Assembly: GCA_025769875.1 (NCBI GenBank)
Contig: JAGFNK010000809.1
Coordinates: 1 to 21,253 of the forward strand
Length of the DNA stretch: 21,253 nt
Reading direction: 5' to 3'
From: Russula earlei
Lineage: Eukaryota; Basidiomycota; Agaricomycetes; Russulales; Russulaceae
This document shows positions 1 through 7,949 of the stretch, piece by piece. The position numbers and the translations under genes are program-made. The stretch's first letter is position 1. Each line of letters begins with the position of its first letter. The notes beneath the pieces are model-generated. The model was not told the origin of the DNA. It saw nothing but the letters and a program-made list of their open reading frames with translations, and made no database searches.

Positions 1-826
1 TGGCACCTGCTCCAGTTCCCAAGTCAATAATAGCCCAGGACTCTATGTCCTGACTTTCTTCTACTGCTGCAGCTGAGTTATCTTGAGCATGTGAATGTTT
101 CTTTGGCCCTTGGCCTTCTTCTCCACCTCCTTTGTCCCAGCAGTCTGCTTTTGTATGCCCCTTTTTATGGCAGTTATAGCATTCAATGTCGCATTTTGAC
201 TTCTTTTTGGTGACAGCACTAAATGCTTCATCTGGTGTATTGGGGAGACCAATGGATTTGCATATAACGTGTTTCTGGAATTCATCGGACACATATTTGA
301 TAACCGTTTTGAGTTGTGAGATGAGATAATCATAAGATGGGGGAAGCGAGGAGATAAGGATTGTCATGTATTCATCATCTCTGATCGTTTTGCCCATAGA
401 TGCAATCTTCTCGCACATATCTTGCATCTTATCAAAGTGCATGTGGATGTCATCATCTTCATCACATTTGGTGGTTTGGAGCTTCCACATGGCATCCAGT
501 TGGAGTGATTGAGATCAGTTTTCATACAGTGCCTTTAGGCATCCCAAACCCCCTTTGCATCAGTCATGTGCTTGATTCAGCCAAATGCTATGTCTGATAT
601 TGACAAAGCAATGATCTGTTTGGTTGTGGCATCATCATTGGCCCACCGTGTTGCCAGTGATACTCCATTTATGTCTCCTGCATTGATATCTTGGAGTAAC
701 CAATACCTTGGTTAGATGTTCTTCCATGCCCTTCACTTGGAGAGTCCACACCATACAGTCCTGGTATGATACCCAATTTGATCCGTCACCAGCTAATTTG
801 ACCACTGGAAGTCTGTTATCTTCCAT
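1..826 (-). pseudogene. Decayed Copia gag, truncated at the window edge
   Basis: Seen: from an ATG at 826 the minus strand opens with a typical Copia Gag start (MEDNRLPVVKLAGDGSNW). It continues, after frame changes, through a Gag helical region (LISSLPPSYDYLISQL, about 340-290) and a CCHC zinc knuckle (CYNCHKKGHTKADCW, about 190-140). It then runs off the window edge just after IIDLGTGAGA, the position where the retroviral-type protease motif D-S/T-G should begin. At least two frameshifts (near 690-650 and 550) and two in-frame TGA codons (near 580 and 515) break it. In the family, Gag packages the element RNA. This copy cannot make an intact Gag. The protease serine/threonine appears replaced by leucine. 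The rest of the element lies left of the window. Identification as Copia Gag is confident; the exact number of lesions is approximate. Confidence 0.85.
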
Positions 827-894
827 CTTGTCTTATCGGACTTTTCTCTCATGAGGCATGAGTTAATTTAACTTTGATATCTCAATAGGCAACT

Positions 895-912
895 CCAGGG
901 CCCATAACCTGG
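895..912 (-). other. Primer-binding site of the left Copia element
   Basis: The 18 bases directly inside the LTR boundary read ccagggcccataacctgg on the plus strand. They closely match the anticodon arm of initiator tRNA-Met (GGGCCCAUAACC, with anticodon CAU). Copia and Ty5 elements are known to prime reverse transcription from this internal half-tRNA rather than from the tRNA 3' end. The tRNA match is from memory and was not checked against this organism's tRNA set. Confidence 0.6.
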
Positions 913-1195
913 TGAAGATATGATACCCAGGCAGTGGGAATGCACGAGTGGGCAAGGCAGGCCGGTGGGCCGTTGGTGTGGTGCAGAGTCAGGGATGCGT
1001 GTAAATGACGCAAAGTGGTGCTAGAGCATGAGAGGGGGGACTTGTTTGAAGTGCACACAAGGGGTTTCCAAGAACAAGGAACACGACAATTGTTTCATTT
1101 GCAGGCAATAAGAAGCTATTTTATATGTTTTACAAGTATGTTACTTAAGGAATAAAATAGGGGAGTGTTTTTAGGAGTTTTTGGAGTTGAGAACA
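913..1195 (-). repeat. 5' LTR of the left Copia element (283 bp)
   Basis: Read on the minus strand this block starts TGTTCTCAACTCC and ends ATATCTTCA, immediately followed by the primer-binding site and gag. It has TG...CA ends. It aligns along its whole length with the inverted copy at 1554-1830, which fixes both boundaries. A CATATAAAA box (about 1117-1127) is shared with the other copy and is a plausible LTR promoter. The matching 3' LTR and target duplication would lie outside the window. Confidence 0.8.
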
Positions 1196-1553
1196 GAAGT
1201 AAAACAGAAATGAAAACATATAGTGAAAAGACTTCAGACTTCAATGGAAATAACACATTGCCTCTCTATGTGGCTGATGCGCTTGTTCCGGTTTTGGTGT
1301 GTGCGTGCAATTGAGTCATGTGTTTGCATTTTTTTTGGATATGGAGTCAGAGACAGTGTACTGTAGAATGTTCTTGCTTTTTGGACATTTTCGATTTTGA
1401 AGTGGGTCATACAAGGCCTGAGAAGGATAACAGCAGAATGTATTTTCCCCTGAGGGGAGTGGAAAAAATTAGGGGATCAAAATGATCCCAGGGACACACC
1501 ATGTTGCACTTTCACGCTCCTCTGCATGCACCCCTGGCAGCCCAAAACCGCCA
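1196..1553. other. Spacer between two inverted LTRs, no gene
   Basis: 358 bp between two oppositely oriented LTRs of the same family. I see no coding potential above noise, no RNA gene and no terminal repeats. Its edges are simply the TG ends of the two LTRs. Confidence 0.6.
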
Positions 1554-1830
1554 TGTTCCTAACTCCAAAAGCTCCCAGAAACACTCTCCTATTTTATCTC
1601 TTAAGTAACATACTTGTAAAACATATAAAAGTAGCTTGTTTTTGCCTCAAAATGCATCAGTCTGTTCTTGTTCTCAAAATCCCCATCACATGCATTCAAA
1701 ACTTTCCCCTCTTGTCCTCTGCCACTGCTCCACATCATTCACATGCATCTCTGTCCCTGCCCCATGTCAATGGCCCATGGGCCCACCTTCCTGACATATG
1801 TGTTCCCATTGCCTGGGCATCTTATCTTCC
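1554..1830 (+). repeat. Diverged solo LTR of the same Copia family, inverted
   Basis: 277 bp beginning TGTTCCTAACTCC and ending TTATCTTCC. It aligns with the minus-strand LTR at 913-1195, including a shared stretch around taagtaacatacttgtaaaa and the CATATAAAA box. By eye the two are roughly 70% identical. No primer site or gag follows 1830, so it looks like a solo LTR left by recombination. The expected terminal CA is CC, and the flanks (cgcca / ccaca) do not form a clean 5-bp duplication, so it is old or its 3' edge is slightly misplaced. Confidence 0.75.
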
Positions 1831-2538
1831 CCACACAGACAGGGTGGGACCTTAAGGACCAGGTTTTCTTCTGCATGGAAGGGTTCTTCAAGGACTCTCT
1901 CTGGAAACTGTTTGTGACATCTAGATACAGTATATGAAATTCCATTGACCAAGTTTCAAGGCAATCCATTGGGAAACAGTTGAGATATGGCAGTTTGAAA
2001 TTTCACACTCCAGTCAGCACCCAAAAATCAAAATTCAAGAACTGAAAATTAGGCTCCCATTCTTGGGGTGCATCTAGACACAGTAAATGTTATCTTACTC
2101 TCCAATTTTCAAAGCAATCCATTGAAGATGACTAAGGCCCTATATAGCAATGAAACTTTCACAAAATTTCAAAACTTTTGCAAACATTTCAAAATTTGGG
2201 GCTTGCATGGCTTTGACAAGGACAATAAATGAAATGTACTCTGATAAATGCCAAGTTCATTCCAAATATGTTGTGGATGCCCATTGAGTAGCTCCTGCAC
2301 CCAGGCTTCTCCAGAGAGGGCAGATGTGTGATATGTGGTGGTGTCATAGTGAGGAGTGATGTGTTCAATTACTCTTGCATAGGTGAGGTGAGCAAGATGT
2401 TACAGTGTCACAGCCATTTGAGCATTAGCTCTGGTTCAATGGGGGCCAAGTTCCTGGACTTGGTTCAGTGGTTCAGTTGGGCCTACTCAAAGAGACCAGT
2501 ACAAGGGTTTAGTGTCTCAAGACCAAGTCAACTATAAC
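1831..2538. other. AT-rich sequence with degenerate repeats, no gene
   Basis: No open frame here looks real; the longest (69 codons, 2328-2537) has no recognisable motif. The stretch contains the degenerate duplication listed separately and, at 2157-2210, a run of near-identical tttcaaaa / ttttgcaaa blocks. It forms one flank of the 2544-6856 insertion. Confidence 0.6.
1918..2163. repeat. Degenerate direct duplication, period 153 bp
   Basis: Two copies of about 90 bp start at 1918 and 2071. Both begin catctaga-acagta-atg, share tttcaa-gcaatccattg in the middle and end near gaaa-tttcac. Many substitutions and small gaps separate them, so the duplication is old. Its origin (tandem duplication or part of an unrecognised repeat family) is unknown. 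Confidence 0.55.
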
Positions 2539-2543
2539 TGGTC
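2539..2543. repeat. Target-site duplication, left copy (TGGTC)
   Basis: TGGTC lies directly outside the LTR at 2544 and is repeated at 6857-6861 outside the other LTR. Five base pairs is the usual duplication length for Copia integrases. Confidence 0.92.
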
Positions 2544-2788
2544 TGTTGAAGCTATAGGGATGATAGCTCAGTCTTGTGTGTAAAAGACTGTATTGGTTAG
2601 TTATCTAACCTATAGGGATGATAGCTATGTACAGTATTAGCTTTAAAGGAGTGTAAAGGAATGTGTAGTACTGACCTCAGTCTTGTGTGTAAAAGACTGA
2701 GGAAACGAACGATAACTAAATTCGAATTATTTACACGTACGGTCCGGGTTGTCCGTTTGCGCGGCACTTAGCGGCTGCACGTCCAACA
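2544..2788 (-). repeat. 3' LTR of the Copia element (245 bp)
   Basis: Same length as the partner at 6612-6856 and differing from it only at 2736 (C here, T at 6804) and 2758 (T here, C at 6826). It contains a duplicated 17-bp block beginning CTATAGGGATG (2552-2568 and 2610-2626). It also has two hairpins built on CAGTCTT/AAGACTG, at 2569-2590 (7-bp stem) and 2675-2702 (10-bp perfect stem, 8-nt loop). Confidence 0.93.
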
Positions 2789-2799
2789 CGCCCCCTCAG
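2789..2799 (-). other. Polypurine tract next to the 3' LTR
   Basis: On the minus strand CTGAGGGGGCG directly precedes the TG of the 3' LTR. A short purine run here is where plus-strand DNA synthesis starts in LTR elements. It is assigned from position and composition only. Confidence 0.7.
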
Positions 2800-4268
2800 C
2801 CCGAGTGGCGCGCGTTCTCTCTCATTTCCATCGCGAGACCTTTGTGCTTCTCGCAGCTGGGACCCTTTTTCAATACATTGGCTACTGGCTCTTCTGAAGG
2901 AGTATAGGCAAGATTGGTCCCCTGCAAGTCGACATTCTGCTGCAAGATAATGGTGTCGCACCTTGGTGTGTTCTGGTGCAGTCGTGGAACTCGGGGTTCC
3001 TGGTAATGGCGATGGTCGGCTGGTTGTTGACATGAACATGAGGGATTGTGAGGAGATGGGTCTTTTGGCCCAATCCAGTGAGTGGTTGCCTCAGCCTGGC
3101 GGCTTCTTCGGTGGCGCGTGCGCCCGCAGTGTGCTCTGCCTTGGTGCTCAAGGGTGCAACTGGGGCTTGCTTCTTTTGGCTCCAGTTTATGGCTCTGCCT
3201 GTCAACATGAAGATGAAGTCCAGAATGGGCTTTGCTGGTCCAATCGGGGTCGACATGTCTGACCAAGATCGGCTGGATGCCAGAGTCGCGCTGGAAGGTC
3301 GGGCGGTGGTCACTCGTACCTCGGGCGTACTGGGTCGCGCGGTTGCGCATGTATTGGTGGTTATTCCCTGGGCACATTTCCATGAAGATCTTGTCCATCT
3401 GCTCTCCGTCTAGGTAGGTGGACTTGATGTCCGTCTGATGGACTTCTCGACTTCGTTCTGCGGCGAGGCCCAGGGTGTTGCAAGGGAGTGCCAGTTCTCT
3501 GGCGGCACGATGTCGTCGGGGTCGTTGTCCTCGACTTAGGTGAGTCCCTGCGTGATGACGCGGGCCTTGCATTTTTGGTTTTTGTGGTTTGACCCCCTCT
3601 TTATTAGGAAGGTCTCTTCGCTTCCCCGCTGCGTCTCCGTTCTGCGGGCGTGGCACACTTTTGAGAATGCCTGTGTTTTCGGACACGTGTTTCTCTTTGT
3701 TGCACGCCTTTGCCCGTTCGGTAGAATCTGCATGGGTTGTCACCTCAGCATAGGACTTGGGGTTAATGGCTACATTTTTGTGTGCCGCGTTTCCCTGCTC
3801 GGTATGTTTCATTCGGTGCTCATGCGGGATGGGGGAATGGCGAGCGTCCTTGTCATGGACGGGTGTGCGAGTGGCGCGTTTTGGGCGCATTTCAGGTTGT
3901 GAGGAAGCTTGGTCCTCAGGTGCGTTGTTATCGCATTGCAGCTGTGTGTCTTGCGGTTTGGCATGCGATGCCTTTTCCGCTTCTCCTTCATTCGGCTCCT
4001 CCGCTTCGTCGCCTTGGTCGGGTGTGAGCGCGCGTGTGATGCGCTTTGGTGGTCCCGTGGCGGATTGCGCAGGTGAGTCTTCTGCCTTGTGAATTGTGAG
4101 CTGACTTTGTGGTGTTTCAGGCTGAGCAGGTGGAATCGCATCCACTATGACGCCCTGTGGTTCGGCACGTGGCGCCTGCTCCACGTTGTCTGCCTGTTTC
4201 AGGCTGAGCGGGCAGGGGCTCCTCTGCTCTGACGCCTTGCAGCTTCGTGTGCGGCGGTTGTTCCACAT
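2796..4268 (-). pseudogene. Deleted Copia pol: reverse transcriptase and RNase H remnants
   Basis: A 490-codon frame with recognisable pieces of Copia Pol. PKSYAEV and KSVPRPQ mark the start of the reverse transcriptase domain. VHQTDIKSTYLDGEQ is the conserved D-I-K-S-x-Y-L motif, soon followed by MEMCPG. The sequence then jumps to a segment normally just before RNase H (ARGTSDHRPTFQ), so the palm with the catalytic aspartates is gone. RNase H continues in another frame at about 3240-2960 (FIFMLTGRAINWS, STKAEH, VNNQPTIAITRNPEFHD). It then returns to the first frame (TPSEEPVANVLKKG) up to the stop. Frame changes fall near 3240 and 2955. It cannot encode an active reverse transcriptase. Codons 1-170 or so are a low-complexity linker. 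Confidence 0.85.
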
Positions 4269-4286
4269 TGTCCACTGGTACCGTCT

Positions 4287-6542
4287 TCACCGCCCCCTCA
4301 ACTTCGCTCTCATTTCCCCTTTTTCGACTCTTTCGACTGCGTCGTCGAATTCGAGGATCACGCGCTTGATGCGCGATGTGGGGCCCCCTTCGTCGGATAT
4401 GACGGTGCGGGGTTGAAGGGTGCGGGGGGTGGGGAGATGTGCAGGCTTGTATGCCTGCTGGTGATATGCATGGCCCGGGAACGTGTGCACCAGCGACCTT
4501 CGGGTCAGCGTGGTGGGTCTCTTCTCCGGGGCGTGTGCAGACGCGCGCGTTCCGAGGACGTGTGGCTGAGAGGGGTCGGGGTTGTCCCCGCTCCGTGCCT
4601 CTTCGAGCGTCAAGTCGTCCAAGGCGCGCGTGGACGGTTTTGTGTCTGTACGCGTCGCCCGGACCCTATTAAGAGGTGTCTGGGTCGCGCGTTTTGCGAC
4701 TTTGATGTGTTGTGGCGTACCCGGGGTGTTAATTTGATGCATGCATCCCCTTTCAGCTAGGGATGTTTGTGCTTCTCGCCCGGTGTGATGGCCCCCTCCA
4801 TCTAATCGTAGGGTCTTCAAGCGTTGGCCGGCTTTGGGCTTAACGCGCGCGGTGTGCGGTTGGAGGTGCTGGGGCGCTTCCGATTTGCGCTTCAGCCTGC
4901 CAGCGTGTTCCTGTGGTTTATCGTCTGTCCGGGTCGCAACCTGTTCGGAGCATGTGTCCGAGGAGGCCCGGAAGATCGTCGTGCGCGCGGTAAGCGCGGC
5001 TTCGGTTTTGTGGCCGCCTTCCGCGAGAGGTTGGTGTGGCATTGCTGTGCGCACTGACTCGAATGTTGGCATTTCGATGGCCATAATGTATAAGTTGTCA
5101 TGTAATGTTCCCTCACAAGTCAATTTGTTTGCTTTATTGTATATCCCGCAAGTCTGCCCCTGGAAGCGCACTTCCGCCCCGCATTGAGCGAGGTGGGAGA
5201 CCGATAAGAGGTTTCCATTGAGGTCCGGTACGTGCAGGACGTCGTGGAGTATCGCAGTACTCCACACGCCACGTGCGCGCATCCGGACTAGCACTTGTCC
5301 GGTTCCGGTGGCGGTTATTGCGCTATCGTCGCCTAAGGCGACTTGAATGGGCGATGCGAGCGGGGTGAGATGTGTGAACCAATTTGAGTGGGGAGTCATG
5401 ATTCTTGAGGCTCCGGAGTCGAGGAGCCAGCCGTTTCTGAGATTGGCGGCTCGGAGTTGCTCTCGGGTCGTGGACGCACGGATTGGCTCATCTTCAACTG
5501 CCAGATGTAATGAAATGCTGTTATCGGATGTGGGGACGTATGTGATGGCAGCACTGGCTGGTAGCTGAGCTGCGGGCGTCGCTACGATGTGCGCGCTTGT
5601 GCCGGTCCCAGTGTTCGTGGGCGTCGCTGCGTTGTGCGCACCTGTGCCAGTCATAGCGGGCATGGGCGTCGCTGTGTTGTGCGCGATTGTGCCAGTCCTA
5701 GCTGCTGCTGCTTTGTCCTCCGGTTTTCCGTGAATTTTCCAGCATTTGTGTGTATTGTGCCCCCTGCATCTGCAGTGAGTGCACTTTGATGTTGTGCCTT
5801 TCTTGTTCTGCGTTTCCCGGCTCTTTCTCATTTGGGTCGCCTTTGCAATGTGAGTCGTAGCCGCATCACCGGTCAGTCGGATCCGACGCTCCTCATGGAG
5901 GATGCGGTCTGTGACATGCTCGGCTGTAAGCAGGCTGGGCGGCGTCGAGTGAAGAGTGGCCTTGAGTTTGGCCATGTTTTCCGGTAGCACGAGAATTAGC
6001 ATCCATATGAGGGTTTTCTTGTCGATGGGGTATCCGAATTTTTCGAGGGCTCGGGCGGCGTGCAACTGTCGGATTATTTGAGGAGCCATGGGTTCAGTTT
6101 CGGAGAACGTGACCTGGTATAGGTCCATAAGTAAATGTGCGACGCGTTGCTTGCCCTTCCCTGCAAAATGTTTTTCGAGTGTGTCCCAAGTATGTTTGGC
6201 TCCAGCAATGCCTAGGGCAGTGTCGAGAGCATGCCCTTTTAACGTGAGTAAAATGTGGGCGTGTGCTTCGCGATCTTTCTGCTCCCAGTCGGCGAAGCCG
6301 CTCGGGTCATTGCTGGGGTCCGGTTTTGAGTATGTCTCATTTATGATTTCTATCAGGCCGTTTGTTTTGAACAGTGCCTCTATATTAGCTTTCCATTGTG
6401 TGTACGCGACTGTGCCACCTTCGAAGAGTGGTCCGTCGTAACCGTGTTGGCCGCCCATGTAAGTTTTTCCCGCGGCTCCTACGGTGGGAGCGTGGCTGCC
6501 TCTCGAGGGCGCGACGTTTGCGGTTGCTGTGGGGGCGCTCAT
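4287..6542 (-). CDS. Copia Gag-protease with integrase fragment (751 aa)
   Basis: The ATG at 6542 is the first start downstream of the primer site. Residues about 35-235 are a Copia-type Gag domain. C254-x2-C-x4-H-x4-C267 is the zinc knuckle (CTHCRCRGHNTHKC). A linker of three 15-residue repeats follows. The protease active site is D375-S-G-A, complete as a motif. LHDNLYIM (about 480) is the pre-integrase segment, but the H-H-C-C zinc site after it is missing. KTLRLDGGG (about 576) to TPLNRVRATR is a scrap of the integrase core. TFPGHAYHQQAYK to VISDEGG is the domain before reverse transcriptase. The frame stops at 4287, 19 bp before the next frame's ATG. Gag and protease could still be functional; integrase cannot. 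The long uninterrupted frame suggests the product was or is made. Confidence 0.85.
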   Translation of the reverse strand: MSAPTATANVAPSRGSHAPTVGAAGKTYMGGQHGYDGPLFEGGTVAYTQWKANIEALFKTNGLIEIINETYSKPDPSNDPSGFADWEQKDREAHAHILLTLKGHALDTALGIAGAKHTWDTLEKHFAGKGKQRVAHLLMDLYQVTFSETEPMAPQIIRQLHAARALEKFGYPIDKKTLIWMLILVLPENMAKLKATLHSTPPSLLTAEHVTDRILHEERRIRLTGDAATTHIAKATQMRKSRETQNKKGTTSKCTHCRCRGHNTHKCWKIHGKPEDKAAAARTGTIAHNTATPMPAMTGTGAHNAATPTNTGTGTSAHIVATPAAQLPASAAITYVPTSDNSISLHLAVEDEPIRASTTREQLRAANLRNGWLLDSGASRIMTPHSNWFTHLTPLASPIQVALGDDSAITATGTGQVLVRMRARGVWSTAILHDVLHVPDLNGNLLSVSHLAQCGAEVRFQGQTCGIYNKANKLTCEGTLHDNLYIMAIEMPTFESVRTAMPHQPLAEGGHKTEAALTARTTIFRASSDTCSEQVATRTDDKPQEHAGRLKRKSEAPQHLQPHTARVKPKAGQRLKTLRLDGGGHHTGREAQTSLAERGCMHQINTPGTPQHIKVAKRATQTPLNRVRATRTDTKPSTRALDDLTLEEARSGDNPDPSQPHVLGTRASAHAPEKRPTTLTRRSLVHTFPGHAYHQQAYKPAHLPTPRTLQPRTVISDEGGPTSRIKRVILEFDDAVERVEKGEMRAKLRGR
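5574..5705 (-). repeat. Three 45-bp tandem repeats in the Gag-protease linker
   Basis: On the plus strand units beginning gggcgtcgct start at 5574, 5619 and 5664, exactly 45 bp apart, with shared tgtgcgc and tgtgcc-gtc blocks. They encode degenerate 15-residue repeats (TGT-AHN-ATP type) between zinc knuckle and protease, so copy-number change keeps the frame. Confidence 0.8.
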
Positions 6543-6594
6543 GGTGTTTCGTTACGCGATTTGGAAGCTGGTGGGAGTTCGTGATGTCAGGGAC

Positions 6595-6611
6595 GACCAG
6601 GTCTCATAATC
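6595..6611 (-). other. Primer-binding site of the complete Copia element
   Basis: Directly inside the 5' LTR the plus strand reads accaggtctcataatc. TCTCATAAT matches the anticodon arm of an elongator tRNA-Met (anticodon CAU), again implying priming from the internal part of a methionine tRNA as in Copia/Ty5. It differs from the left element's site (GGGCCCATAACC), which resembles initiator tRNA-Met. The tRNA identity is from memory. Confidence 0.55.
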
Positions 6612-6856
6612 TGTTGAAGCTATAGGGATGATAGCTCAGTCTTGTGTGTAAAAGACTGTATTGGTTAGTTATCTAACCTATAGGGATGATAGCTATGTAC
6701 AGTATTAGCTTTAAAGGAGTGTAAAGGAATGTGTAGTACTGACCTCAGTCTTGTGTGTAAAAGACTGAGGAAACGAACGATAACTAAATTCGAATTATTT
6801 ACATGTACGGTCCGGGTTGTCCGTTCGCGCGGCACTTAGCGGCTGCACGTCCAACA
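6612..6856 (-). repeat. 5' LTR of the Copia element (245 bp)
   Basis: Partner of 2544-2788. In element orientation it starts TGTTGGACGTGC at 6856 and ends CAACA at 6612. The same duplicated CTATAGGGATG block and the two hairpins (6637-6658 and 6743-6770) are present. Confidence 0.93.
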
Positions 6857-6861
6857 TGGTC
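6857..6861. repeat. Target-site duplication, right copy (TGGTC)
   Basis: Exact repeat of 2539-2543; it confirms both outer LTR boundaries. Confidence 0.92.
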
Positions 6862-7949
6862 TGCAGACAGAGTTGGTCTTCTGGTCACTTCACAGATGAG
6901 GAGGATGAGGAGAGAGAGGCAAATGAGGAAGAGGAACACAAGGGTCCTTTGTGGTGAGCTTAAGTCAAGCAAAGTATAAGCCAGCACAACAAGTTGTGAT
7001 TGAGAAAGGATACAAGGCAGGGATTGCAACAGAATATGAGACACAAAAGGTGAAATGATGTATGTGAAACATAAATCAGTAGGAACAAATCAAAATCAAG
7101 GGATGAAATGTAACCAGGGGGATGAGGGTGAAATGTAAAAATAGTAGAACAAAAAATAAGGGGGTTAGTGACAAACCAAAGGAGGGACAAATCATAACTC
7201 AAAAAAAATGAATGGCCTGAACAATGGCCTGAATATGAGGTGGCACTACTGCCTGCATGTGGGGTCACTGCTGTTCTAGCTGGTTTTCCTCATGGCTCTG
7301 TTGATCAGACATGGCATCAATATAGCCAGTTGGTCAAAAAACAGGGGGTGCATTGCAACAGTGCCTCATCACATGCCTCTATGCATTTCACTGCACCTGT
7401 GCCTTGTGACTGTCTGGCAAATGCTGAGAAACCACAAAAAAAAACTTCTGATATTATGATATTATGTGATGTCATGATGAGTACTGTCACACAAGTGACT
7501 CCAGAAACCCCCAAATTTCAAAATGTTGCAAAAGTTTCAAATATGGGGCCTTAGAACAAACTTAAATCAACATTCAAGGAGCATTGAAGTAAATGAAGTG
7601 CCTTTTCCTGATGCTAGGAAAGCCAGGCTTTTTAGGTTAGGTCAAGTGGCATGTCAGAGGTGTCAAAAGGGGTGAGTTATTGTACTCCTAAAGATAGGTG
7701 ACTTCCATCTATCATGATAGGGGGTTTGCACACAAAACAAAACAAAACCCCCTTTTTGATTTATGTACGGTACGTGCTTGCCTGAGGTAATTTGGTCCGG
7801 GTACATCCGCTGCCTCCCACGCGGTAATGGTGTGCATCGTGACTACACACGACAAGTCTGCTCAAACCGAAACCAACACGACAACATCAGCCACAGCTTG
7901 GTTTCTCATTGCTCGTACTCAATCATATAAACCTCAAATATCAATAACC
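6862..7949. other. AT-rich intergenic region without a recognisable gene
   Basis: The plus strand of 6880-7210 is strongly purine-rich. There is a short tandem (atggcctgaa twice, about 7211-7235) and an aaatttcaaaa/ttgcaaaag block at 7513-7545 like the one at 2157-2210. Overlapping frames of up to 104 codons have no family features. The last 200 bp, towards 7949, are mixed in composition and probably hold the promoter and 5' leader of the RING gene; an upstream in-frame ATG occurs at 7827. Confidence 0.55.
7923..7931 (+). promoter_or_regulatory. Possible TATA element of the RING gene
   Basis: tcatataaa lies about 25 bp before the preferred ATG at 7950. That spacing is short, so it could instead be leader sequence. 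Only the motif supports it. Confidence 0.25.

Larger units (their letters stand above)
2544..6856 (-). mobile_element. Internally deleted Copia LTR retrotransposon (4313 bp)
   Basis: Seen: two 245-bp LTRs in the same orientation differing at two positions, TGTTG...CAACA ends, a perfect TGGTC target duplication, a primer site inside the 5' LTR and a polypurine tract inside the 3' LTR. The transcription order is minus strand: 5' LTR at 6612-6856, 3' LTR at 2544-2788. The interior keeps Gag, zinc knuckle and protease. It has lost the integrase zinc-binding and most catalytic segments and the reverse transcriptase palm, including the expected Tyr-x-Asp-Asp. Inference: a non-autonomous derivative that needs another element's enzymes. 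The near-identical LTRs indicate a fairly recent insertion, so the deletions probably predate it. The interior is GC-rich compared with its AT-rich flanks. Confidence 0.93.

Noticed and set aside
1831..1835. Target-site duplication for the solo LTR at 1554-1830
   Set aside because: cgcca and ccaca match only loosely, so no duplication is claimed.
2731..5187. Many plus-strand frames of 60-121 codons across the Copia element
   Set aside because: They lie opposite the recognisable Gag and Pol remnants in GC-rich DNA, where stop codons are rare, and have no motifs.
7827..7949. Upstream in-frame ATG for the RING gene
   Set aside because: It would add 41 residues of unlikely composition; the ATG at 7950 has a better context. 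Not excluded.
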